This document shows, one piece after another, positions 53,804-61,403 of a stretch of DNA of 64,000 nucleotides. The notes beneath the pieces were generated by a model. The model was not told the origin of the DNA and did not search any database. It worked only from the letters and a program-made list of their open reading frames with translations. The stretch is from positions 310,001-374,000 of the forward strand of contig JAWKVP010000003.1 of the NCBI GenBank assembly GCA_041398005.1, in the 5' to 3' direction. The DNA is from JAGREO01 sp020446285. Its GTDB lineage: Bacteria > Pseudomonadota > Alphaproteobacteria > Geminicoccales > Geminicoccaceae. How positions within the stretch are numbered: position 1 is the stretch's first letter; each line of letters begins with the position of its first letter. A program made the position numbers and the translations under genes.

Positions 53804-55156
53804 TCAGCCCGGCATCATGCCCGGAGGCATGTTGCGCTGGAGGAACTGCTTGACGCCACCGGCCTTCTTCATCTTCTTCATCATGTCCTGCATCTGCCGA
53901 TGCTGCTTGAGAAGCTTGTTGACGTCCTGGACGGTGGTGCCGGAGCCGGCGGCGATACGCTTGCGCCGCGAGGCATGAATGACCTGTGGATTACGCCGCT
54001 CCTGCGGCGTCATCGAATCGATGATGGCACACTGGCGCATGACGATCCTCTCGTCGAACTTCGCCTCGGCCATCTGCTGCCTGATCTTGCCCACGCCGGG
54101 CAACATGCCCATCATCCCGCCGAGGCCGCCCATCTTCGTGACCTGGCTGAGCTGCATGCGCATGTCGGCAAGATCGAACCTGCCTTTTTCCATCTTCCTG
54201 GCGACCTTCGCCGCCTCTTCCCTGTCGACGACCGCCGCCGCCTGCTCGACCAGCGAGAGCACATCGCCCATGTCGAGGATGCGGCTGGCCATGCGCTCGG
54301 GATGGAACGTCTCCAGCGCGTCCATCTTCTCGCCGGTACCGCAAAGCTTGATCGCGGCACCGGTGACCTCGCGCATCGACAGCGCCGCGCCGCCGCGCGC
54401 ATCGCCATCCATGCGGGTGAGCACGATACCGGTGACACCGATCCTTTCGCTGAACTCACGCGCGACATTGACGGCGTCCTGACCGGTCAGGCTGTCGGCA
54501 ACGAGCAGCGTTTCGTGCGGATGAACCAGATCACGGACCTCGGCGAGCTCGGCCATGAGCTCATCGTCGACATGCAGCCGGCCGGCGGTGTCGAGGATGA
54601 CGACATCGTACCCCTCGCGACGCGCCGTTTCCATGGCCCGCGTCGCGATCTGCGTCGGCTTCTGCCCCATGATGATCGGCAGACCGGTCACGCCCACCTG
54701 TTCGGCGAGTACCTCGAGTTGCCGCTGGGCCGCCGGACGCTGGACGTCGAGGGAGGCGAGAAGGACCTTCCTGCGCTCCCTGTCCCTGAACCGCTTGGCC
54801 AGCTTGGCCGAGGTCGTGGTCTTGCCCGAGCCCTGCAGGCCGGTCATCAGCACGACGCCCGGAGGCCCGCCGACCTTGACCTCCTGATGGGTGCCGCCAA
54901 GCAGCTCGACGAGCTGGTCCTGAACGATCTTGACCACCATCTGCCCCGGCGTGACCGAACGGATCACCTCCTGGCCGACGGCGCGTTCCCTTACCTTCGA
55001 GATGAAGGTCCGGACCACAGGCAACGCGACATCGGCCTCGAGCAGCGCGACGCGGATCTCCCGCATCGCCTCGGCGACGTCGCTTTCCGAAAGGGCACCG
55101 CGCCGCTTGAGGCGGTCGAGCGCTCCGTTCAGTCTCTGGGTCAGACTCTCAAACAT
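53804..55156 (-). CDS. ffh: Signal recognition particle protein Ffh
   Basis: A 450-residue SRP54 GTPase. G1 is MTGLQGSGKTTTSAKLA, G3 is VILDTAGRLHVDDEL, G4 is LTRMDGDARGG, and the C-terminal M domain is rich in methionine (GGLGGMMGMLPGVGKI) with RRKRIAAGSGT for 4.5S RNA binding. It targets membrane proteins with FtsY. It is the first gene of the ffh-rpsP-rimM-trmD-rplS run. Confidence 0.97.
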   Translation of the reverse strand: MFESLTQRLNGALDRLKRRGALSESDVAEAMREIRVALLEADVALPVVRTFISKVRERAVGQEVIRSVTPGQMVVKIVQDQLVELLGGTHQEVKVGGPPGVVLMTGLQGSGKTTTSAKLAKRFRDRERRKVLLASLDVQRPAAQRQLEVLAEQVGVTGLPIIMGQKPTQIATRAMETARREGYDVVILDTAGRLHVDDELMAELAEVRDLVHPHETLLVADSLTGQDAVNVAREFSERIGVTGIVLTRMDGDARGGAALSMREVTGAAIKLCGTGEKMDALETFHPERMASRILDMGDVLSLVEQAAAVVDREEAAKVARKMEKGRFDLADMRMQLSQVTKMGGLGGMMGMLPGVGKIRQQMAEAKFDERIVMRQCAIIDSMTPQERRNPQVIHASRRKRIAAGSGTTVQDVNKLLKQHRQMQDMMKKMKKAGGVKQFLQRNMPPGMMPG

Positions 55157-55330
55157 CTCACTTCACGGCAAAAGGGGCTCGGACCGCAGATGTTCGGCCG
55201 AGACCCGGATCGTTCCGCAGGAATTGCTGCCACACATGACGGCAACAGCGCCGGCGTATAGGCAGATGAGGCGTGATGTGTCAAGGATCGAGCCGTGGCG
55301 ATCACGGCAAGCAGGATCGTGGAACCGCAG

Positions 55331-55819
55331 ATGGACGAACCCATGGAACAACGAAATGCCGCAGACCAGCTCCGGCCACGCCACGAACGTTTTCGCGAGA
55401 CCGTCCGCGAGAGTTTTGCCGCGCAGGGACTCATGCGCACGCTCGGCGCATCGCTGGGCCTCGTCGAACCGGGCATCGTCGAGATCGACTATTCCGCCGA
55501 TCCCGCATTCTGCCAGCAGCATGGCTTCATGCATGCGGGCCTTGCCACAGCCGTACTCGACACCGCCTGCGGCTATGCGGCGCTGACGCTCGCCGCCGCC
55601 GGCGACGACGTGCTGACTGCCGAGTTCAAGGTGAATTTCCTGCGTCCGGCAACCCAACCGCAGTTTCTCGCCCGTGGCCGCGTGATCCGGGCGGGGCGCC
55701 TTCTGAGCGTCGTCGAGGGCGATGTTCTCGGCTTCGGGCATGCAGGCGGGCGGCAGGACGGGATCATCCGCATGCAGGCAACAATGGCACTCCTGTCGCG
55801 CGAACAGCCCGGAGACTGA
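55331..55819 (+). CDS. PaaI-like hotdog thioesterase
   Basis: A 162-residue hotdog-fold acyl-CoA thioesterase. The core is QQHGFMHAGLATAVLDTACGYAA followed by VLTAEFKVNFLRPA, typical of the PaaI/YdiI group in which the Gly-Phe-Met-His segment carries catalytic or CoA-binding positions. It may hydrolyse aryl- or acyl-CoA esters. The ATG at 55331 or GTG at 55295 can serve as start; both have a weak Shine-Dalgarno. It diverges from ffh. Confidence 0.85.
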   Translation: MDEPMEQRNAADQLRPRHERFRETVRESFAAQGLMRTLGASLGLVEPGIVEIDYSADPAFCQQHGFMHAGLATAVLDTACGYAALTLAAAGDDVLTAEFKVNFLRPATQPQFLARGRVIRAGRLLSVVEGDVLGFGHAGGRQDGIIRMQATMALLSREQPGD

Positions 55820-55910
55820 GTATCGCGCGGGCCGGACATAAAGGCGGGTTTTCCGGAAAATAGGTATTGCGGATATTTGAAAAACCCCAAGTTGACCAGC
55901 TTTTGATATC

Positions 55911-56777
55911 ATGCAAACAGTGTGTCCGTCCGGGCCTGACCCCTGTCGGAAAACGTGTAGTGGCGAAACCGTGAAAGAACTGCGCCGACAGCAATGTCTC
56001 ACCCGTTGCATGCTGGGCGCCATACTGCTCGCATCCATCGGCCTTGCACTTCTCCCGTATCTGGTGGAAAGCCGGCTGTCCGACACACCGGAACCCGGCG
56101 CATGGCCCGCCGGGCCGGCAACCGGTTGGCAGCTGTTCGCCACCGTATCGACGATCTGCTGCTCGATTCTCGGCATGGTCCTGCTCCATCGCTCGAATCG
56201 CCTTGACCGTCAGGGCATCCGGCTCGCCGAGACGCGGGCGGTCGCGGGACGCGACGAACTCTTTCACGCCGCCCGCCACGATGCCCTCACGGGCCTCGGA
56301 AATCGCCTCCTGCTGCGCGAGCGGTTCGCGGAGATCGAGGAGAATGTCGGGCGCGGCGCCGATCCCGCGATCATGCTGTTCATCGATCTCGACGATTTCA
56401 AGAGAATCAACGATTCCAGCGGTCATGCCTGCGGCGATGCACATCTGCGGATCGTGGCGGACCGCATCCGCGGCTGCGTGCGGGCGAATGACACGGTCAC
56501 GCGCATCGGCGGCGACGAATTCGTCGTCCTCGTCGCGGCGGCGCGCGACTCGCATGCCGGAACCCGCATCGCCGAGGCCATCGCCGAACGCCTGGGCAAG
56601 CCGTTCACCCTGCTCGATACCCCCACACATCTTGGCTGCAGCATCGGCATGACCGGTTTTCCGCTGCGCGGCGACACCCTGGAAACAGCACTCGCACGCG
56701 CCGACAGGAGCATGTACGAGGCGAAGAGGCGCAAACGCGACCGCGGCAGCCGGCGGACGAAAGACGCGGCCGCCTGA
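55911..56777 (+). CDS. Membrane GGDEF diguanylate cyclase
   Basis: A 288-residue protein with two membrane helices (about 34-54 and 78-96) enclosing a short periplasmic loop, then a GGDEF domain with HDALTGLGNRLLLRERF, IDLDDFKRINDSSGHACGD and an intact IGGDEFVVL. It likely makes c-di-GMP. No RxxD inhibitory site is seen before GGDEF. A GTG at 55971 giving MKELRRQQ is an alternative start. It converges with the GH16 gene across a hairpin. Confidence 0.88.
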   Translation: MQTVCPSGPDPCRKTCSGETVKELRRQQCLTRCMLGAILLASIGLALLPYLVESRLSDTPEPGAWPAGPATGWQLFATVSTICCSILGMVLLHRSNRLDRQGIRLAETRAVAGRDELFHAARHDALTGLGNRLLLRERFAEIEENVGRGADPAIMLFIDLDDFKRINDSSGHACGDAHLRIVADRIRGCVRANDTVTRIGGDEFVVLVAAARDSHAGTRIAEAIAERLGKPFTLLDTPTHLGCSIGMTGFPLRGDTLETALARADRSMYEAKRRKRDRGSRRTKDAAA

Positions 56778-56801
56778 GCCATCATTCCGGCGGCCGCGTC
56801 G
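56764..56801. terminator. 12-bp perfect inverted repeat between convergent GGDEF and GH16 genes
   Basis: GACGCGGCCGCC (56764-56775) and GGCGGCCGCGTC (56790-56801) flank a 14-nt spacer that holds the GGDEF stop. The strong GC stem suits a shared bidirectional terminator, although the T run is only TTTCG on the minus side. Confidence 0.6.
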
Positions 56802-56812
56802 GCATCCCCCTG

Positions 56813-57739
56813 TCAGTCGGAAACCCCGGCCCCGGCCTCCTCGCCCGGTCGCCAGGCGCGGACATAGTCGATCTCGATCTCGCCGGGCCAGGGCGTGGTC
56901 CGGTCGGGTGGTCCGGACCACTGGCCGCCGACTTCCCATGAGGTGATGAAGTAGAGCGGTCGTTCCATTGCGAAGGCGGCGTGCTCGCGCACGGTCTCGC
57001 CATTGATGGTCCAGCGCATGATGTCCTCGGTCCAGAGGAATCCGACCGTCATCCAGTCGTTGAGGAGCGCATCGCCATCGACCCATGAAAGTCCCGGCAC
57101 GCCGAGTTCCTCGTGATCCCCGACCGGCTTGCCGTTGGCGTAGATCCGCCGGTCGGTGCCGACGATCTCGAACAGGTCGATCTCCGGCGGCCACGTCTCG
57201 TTGTCCGGAAGAAGCCAGATGGCGGCGTGATAGCCGGTGCCGAAGCGGTTGATGCGGAACCGCACCTCCCAGTAGCCGTGATGGAGGGCGTAGCTGTCCT
57301 CGGTCGAGATCATCGAGGCAAGGTAGGGATAGCCGAAACCGCGCTCCAGCCACTTCGGCAAGGCATAGGTGCGCATCTTGAGCGTGCCGTCCGACATGTC
57401 GTGCATGTACGGGCCGGGGGTTCGCGTCGCCGACCTGAGCCACTGGGCGACGGTGCGGTTCTTGAAGAGCACGTCCTCGTCACCGACCTTGAGACCCTTG
57501 TCGGCGTTTCCGTCGAGTATCCGGATATTCCAGGCCTCGAACCATTTGTTCCAGATCGAGGTGTCGAGTTCCGTACCGTCCATCTCGTCGGCGAAGTCGA
57601 GCACATAGCCCGGCGGCTCATGGCCACTGCCGGCTGCCATTACGTTTGCGTTCACCGTTTCGGGTACCTCGGCGCAGGCTGCCGGAAAGACGGCGGCGAG
57701 CGTGAGAGCGAGCGTTGTCGCGACTGTTGCGGTGTTCAG
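56813..57739 (-). CDS. Exported GH16-family glycosidase
   Basis: A 308-residue glycoside hydrolase with a signal peptide (to about AACAE near residue 24). The catalytic motif EIDLFEIVG is the ExDxxE form with the beta bulge, typical of laminarinase-, agarase- or carrageenase-like GH16 enzymes; YHAAIWLLPDNETWPPEID precedes it. The only start that includes the whole signal peptide is a CTG at 57739, overlapping the BMP gene stop (CTGA). The next ATG removes the signal. It is the third gene of the FGE-like/BMP/GH16 operon. The substrate is unknown. Confidence 0.82.
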   Translation of the reverse strand: MNTATVATTLALTLAAVFPAACAEVPETVNANVMAAGSGHEPPGYVLDFADEMDGTELDTSIWNKWFEAWNIRILDGNADKGLKVGDEDVLFKNRTVAQWLRSATRTPGPYMHDMSDGTLKMRTYALPKWLERGFGYPYLASMISTEDSYALHHGYWEVRFRINRFGTGYHAAIWLLPDNETWPPEIDLFEIVGTDRRIYANGKPVGDHEELGVPGLSWVDGDALLNDWMTVGFLWTEDIMRWTINGETVREHAAFAMERPLYFITSWEVGGQWSGPPDRTTPWPGEIEIDYVRAWRPGEEAGAGVSD

Positions 57740-59229
57740 TGGTCCGGTCCCTGTTGTGAGCGAGGCTTCGGGATGTCTCCCTTCACACCGAGTACAAGAT
57801 AGTCCATCGACAGCATGTCGGCATCGCTGAGGATGCTGCCCGATGGTACGCGCACAACGCCCTCCTGGTCGCGGATCGTGCCCTCGAAGATACGCAGCCG
57901 CCCCCCGGCAATGTCGTCGCGTGCCCGGCGGACGCGCTGCTGGAGTTCGTCTGGCAGGTCCTTGTTCAGCGGTGCGAGCATCACCGCGTCGCGGTCGAGC
58001 CCCCACCAGAGCTGTTCCGGCTTCCAGTCGCCGTCATGCAGGGCATTGGCGATATGAAGGTAGAGCGGCTCCCAGTTCCATGCGGCGGCGGTGAGGCTCG
58101 CCGTCGGCGCGAAGATGCTCATGTCGCTGTGATAGCCGATGCCGAACCTGCCCCGCTGCTCGGCGGTCTGGATGGTTGCAGGGGAATTCTGGTGCATGGT
58201 CAGGACATCTGCGCCGAAATCGATCAGCCGGTCTGCCGCTTCCTTCTCCACGCCCGGCCCGTACCAGGTGTCCGTCCACAGCACGCGCACCTCGATATCG
58301 GGATTGACCGCCTGTGCGCCGAGTGTGAACGCATTGATGCCCCGCAGGACCTGCGGGATCGGGAAGGCCGCGACATAGCCGATGATGCCGGAAGCGGTCG
58401 AACCGCCAGCGACCATGCCGGCGAGATAGCGCGCCTCGTAGATACGCCCGAAATAGGTGCCGACATTCGCGGCCGTGCGGAATCCCGCGCAATGCATGAA
58501 GGTGACATCGGGATGGCGGGCCGCCGCCTCGATGGTTGGATCCATGAACCCGAAACTGGTGGTGAAGATCACGTTCGCGCCGCCAGCGACGAGCCGTTCG
58601 ATCGCATCGCGGACGAGGTCGGGATCGTCGGGAATGTTCTCGATGTAGCTCGTCTCCTCGACGAACGGCAGGGCCTCGAGCGCCCGGCGCCCCTGATCGT
58701 GCGAATAGGCCCAGCCGCCATCGCCCACGGACGAGGAATAGACGAAGCCGGCACGGATGGTTTCGAGCGGCTCGCGATCCGGCTGCACGCCAAGCGCGCG
58801 CTCGTCGGCATCGAGCGTGACGCCGAGCCCGGTGAGCATGAGCAGCGCCCGTTCGACCGTATCCGCATGTGCGGCAAGGGGCTCGAGGAAGGCGGAGGCG
58901 ACGAACCCCTCGCTCCCGTCGCCGAGACGAACCCGGCTCCATTCGCGATTCTCCAGCGTGTTGAAGCTCCGTTCGAGTTCGAGCACGGTCTGGCTTCGCC
59001 GCACGGTGCCGACAGGCGTATTCGACACGGACGGATCGCCACGCAGGTTGAGCGCGTCGGCATCGACGGTGTAGCTCGCATCGAGCTGGCTCCTTGCGAT
59101 CCGCTCGCTGCGGTCGGTCGCGATCCAGCCCTTCTCCTGCGCGCGGGCGGCATCGGGTACGGAAAGCAGCGCAAGGACAACGAGCATGCCCGTGGCGAAG
59201 ACGGAGCGGACACGTTCGAGCATGTTCAT
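57736..59229 (-). CDS. BMP-family substrate-binding protein with SH3 domain
   Basis: A 497-residue exported protein. The signal peptide ends near residue 29 (ARAQE). A bacterial SH3 domain at about 45-115 (NLRGDPSVSNTPVGTVRRSQ, VRLGDGSEGFVASAFLEP) precedes a BMP/PnrA-like periplasmic binding domain with AGFVYSSSVGDGGWAYSHDQGR, NVIFTTSFGFMDPTIEAA and MVAGGSTASGIIGYVAAFPIP. BMP proteins bind nucleosides or similar ligands. No ABC permease or ATPase is adjacent, so it may sense rather than import. The ATG at 59229 overlaps the previous stop (ATGA). Confidence 0.82.
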   Translation of the reverse strand: MNMLERVRSVFATGMLVVLALLSVPDAARAQEKGWIATDRSERIARSQLDASYTVDADALNLRGDPSVSNTPVGTVRRSQTVLELERSFNTLENREWSRVRLGDGSEGFVASAFLEPLAAHADTVERALLMLTGLGVTLDADERALGVQPDREPLETIRAGFVYSSSVGDGGWAYSHDQGRRALEALPFVEETSYIENIPDDPDLVRDAIERLVAGGANVIFTTSFGFMDPTIEAAARHPDVTFMHCAGFRTAANVGTYFGRIYEARYLAGMVAGGSTASGIIGYVAAFPIPQVLRGINAFTLGAQAVNPDIEVRVLWTDTWYGPGVEKEAADRLIDFGADVLTMHQNSPATIQTAEQRGRFGIGYHSDMSIFAPTASLTAAAWNWEPLYLHIANALHDGDWKPEQLWWGLDRDAVMLAPLNKDLPDELQQRVRRARDDIAGGRLRIFEGTIRDQEGVVRVPSGSILSDADMLSMDYLVLGVKGDIPKPRSQQGPDH

Positions 59230-60032
59230 TTCTCCTCCATGACCAGGCGGAAGCCCGTTTGCGGCACACCGAAGCCGGCAGCATAGAAATCCCTCGCCCA
59301 GACCCGGACGATTCGCACCGGATCGTCGAAACTGCCTCCCCGGCGCACGCGAAGCGGACCGCCACCGGGAACGACGGGATCCTGCAGCGCGCCGCCGAAC
59401 CGGTCGGCGCCGGCGATGAAACCGTCCTGCACCCATTCCGACACGTTGCCGATGGTATCGTGCAGCCCGGCGGCGTTCGACTCGAAGCTGCCCACGGGTG
59501 CGGTCACCTCGAAGCCGTCGGGCAGGCGGTAGTCGGCCGCCCGGTCCCTGAGATTGGCGAAACGGTAGGCCCGCTCGTCGGAGGTGCCCCAGAACCGCGC
59601 CGTGCGCGTGCCGGCGCGAGCGGCGTATTCCCATTCGGCTTCGGTCGGCAGCCTCGCCGACACGCCGTTCTCTCGCGAGAACCACGCGGCATAGGCGACC
59701 GCATCGTTCCAGCTGACATTCACGACCGGCTGGTCGCCACCCTCGAGACTGATGCCGCCGAACGAACCGCTGCGGTGGTCCGGACGGAATGCGTTGAACT
59801 GGGCATTGGTGATCTCGTAGCGGCCGATGTCGAAGGGCGAGAGGCAAACCTCGCCGACGATACCGACGTCGATACCGCCCATTTCATAGCAATCGCCCGG
59901 CATTCGTACGAAATCGATACCGCCGGCCCGCGTCGATGCAAGTTCCTGCGCGGTACCATGACCGCATGGGCCAGCAATCAGCCCGGCCAGCACACACAAT
60001 GCGCCAAGGCATATCCTGCCACTCGACACCAC
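59226..60032 (-). CDS. Exported FGE/SUMF1-fold protein lacking catalytic cysteines
   Basis: A 268-residue protein with a signal peptide (to about TAQEL) and the formylglycine-generating-enzyme (SUMF1) fold: FDIGRYEITNAQFNAF, VVNVSWNDAVAYAAWFS, RLPTEAEWEYAARAGT, TIGNVSEWVQDG, and VRRGGSFDDPVRIVRVWARD with TGFRLV at the end. In true FGE the segment after GGS carries two cysteines; here it reads FDDPVRIV with none. Formylglycine formation is therefore unlikely and a binding role is more probable, as in NirV- or PvdO-like members. It is the first gene of the operon. The GTG at 60032 or another GTG one codon later is the start. Confidence 0.85.
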   Translation of the reverse strand: MVSSGRICLGALCVLAGLIAGPCGHGTAQELASTRAGGIDFVRMPGDCYEMGGIDVGIVGEVCLSPFDIGRYEITNAQFNAFRPDHRSGSFGGISLEGGDQPVVNVSWNDAVAYAAWFSRENGVSARLPTEAEWEYAARAGTRTARFWGTSDERAYRFANLRDRAADYRLPDGFEVTAPVGSFESNAAGLHDTIGNVSEWVQDGFIAGADRFGGALQDPVVPGGGPLRVRRGGSFDDPVRIVRVWARDFYAAGFGVPQTGFRLVMEEK

Positions 60033-60083
60033 CGCCCCCTATTGTTTGTGCAATGACTTGTTTGTTCGGTTGTATCGAAAGAA

Positions 60084-60111
60084 ATGATAGCGTCGATATG
60101 TGACCTGTCAA
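60084..60111 (-). promoter_or_regulatory. Predicted sigma-70 promoter of the FGE-like operon
   Basis: On the minus strand TTGACA (60111-60106) is a perfect -35 box, followed by a 16-nt spacer and TATCAT (60089-60084), five of six bases of the -10 consensus, 52 nt before the GTG start. The surrounding 267-nt gap is markedly more AT-rich than its flanks and holds nothing else that I recognise. Confidence 0.75.
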
Positions 60112-60299
60112 ATAACGATGAGCATTTTTTCCGACATGCCCTGTCCGACGAAATATCGAGCTATCGTGAAATGAATAATTCTGTTGGTGACACCTCGTAG
60201 TTGAGCATAAATTTGAGAATGTTTGATTGAAATGCTTCGAGGAATACACCGGTCGGTAGAAGAGAGACGCGGCAGGAAAGGGACCGGACTACCGGGCGG

Positions 60300-61403
60300 T
60301 CAGGGTTTCCCGCTGCCGGCACCGGGCCATGCGCGTGGCGAGGCGCGGACATAGATCTTCGGATAGTCGATCTCCTCGCCCAGCTCCCGTGCCGCGTGCC
60401 AGCCCCAGTGCGGATCATCCATGGCACCGCGACCGAGAGCCACCATGTCCGCCCGTCCTTCCGCGAGGATGCATTCGGCCTGACCGGCGGCGGTGACGAG
60501 ACCGACGGCGATCACCGTCATGCCGGTCTCCCGTTTCAGGCGTTCGGCGAACGGAACCTGATAGCCGGGCCCGAGCGTGATCGCCTGTCGCGGATCGAGG
60601 CCGCCCGAGCTCACATCGATGAAATCGCATCCCAGACGCTCGCATGCCCGCGCAAAGACCGCTGTTTCCTCGATGTTCCAGCCGCCATCGACCCAGTCGG
60701 TTGCCGAGACCCGCACGCCGAGCGGCTTGCCGGCCGGCCAGATCTCGCGCACGGCGGCAAGACATTCGAGCGGAAAGCGCATGCGCCCCTCGAGGTCGCC
60801 ACCATACGCGTCGTCGCGTCGGTTGGAGAGCGGCGAGAGAAACTGGTGCAGGAGATAGCCGTGCGCCATGTGCAGTTCGACGAGATCGAAGCCGATCCGA
60901 TCGGCGCGAACCGCGCTCGCGACGAAATCGGAGCGGATCCGCATGAGCCCCGGCCGGTCGAGCGCGTGCGGCACATGCCACGTTTCATCATAGGCGACGG
61001 CCGAGGGTGCGAACGTCTGCCAGGCGCCTTCCCCCGCGGCGAGGGGGCCGCCACCGGATCCCGGGGGATGCGTCGAAGCCTTGCGTCCGGCGTGACCGAG
61101 CTGGATGGCAAGCGCCGCCGTACCCTTCTCCCGGCAGAAATCGACGATGTGGCGAAGCGCCGCTTCCTGCCCGTCATTCCAGAGCCCGAGACAGTTCGGG
61201 CTGATCCGTCCGTCGGCGGAAATCCCCGTCGCCTCGACCATGAGCAGGCCGAAACCGCCGAGTGCCAGCGATCCCAGATGAACGAGGTGCCAGTCATTGG
61301 CGACACCGTAGATGGCGCTGTACTGGCACATGGGGGAGACCATGATACGGTTGGAAAGTCCGAGCGAGCGGAGTTTCAGGGGCGAGAAGAGGTGCGTGCT
61401 CAA
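60300..61403 (-). CDS. namA: OYE-family flavin oxidoreductase (YqjM/NamA-like)
   Basis: A 367-residue old-yellow-enzyme reductase. RIMVSPMCQYSAIYGVANDWHLVHLGS with the redox-tuning cysteine, VELHMAHGYLLHQFLSPLSNRRDD with the substrate histidines, and DMVALGRGAMDDPHWGW for FMN are seen. YqjM-type enzymes use NADPH to reduce activated C=C bonds. The HGAH-like motif reads HMAH here. The TTG start at 61403 overlaps the AsmA-like stop (TTGA), so translation is coupled. Confidence 0.9.
   Translation of the reverse strand: MSTHLFSPLKLRSLGLSNRIMVSPMCQYSAIYGVANDWHLVHLGSLALGGFGLLMVEATGISADGRISPNCLGLWNDGQEAALRHIVDFCREKGTAALAIQLGHAGRKASTHPPGSGGGPLAAGEGAWQTFAPSAVAYDETWHVPHALDRPGLMRIRSDFVASAVRADRIGFDLVELHMAHGYLLHQFLSPLSNRRDDAYGGDLEGRMRFPLECLAAVREIWPAGKPLGVRVSATDWVDGGWNIEETAVFARACERLGCDFIDVSSGGLDPRQAITLGPGYQVPFAERLKRETGMTVIAVGLVTAAGQAECILAEGRADMVALGRGAMDDPHWGWHAARELGEEIDYPKIYVRASPRAWPGAGSGKP

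Noticed and set aside
59226..60032. Active formylglycine-generating enzyme for a sulfatase
   Set aside because: The cysteine pair needed for catalysis is missing and no sulfatase gene is nearby.
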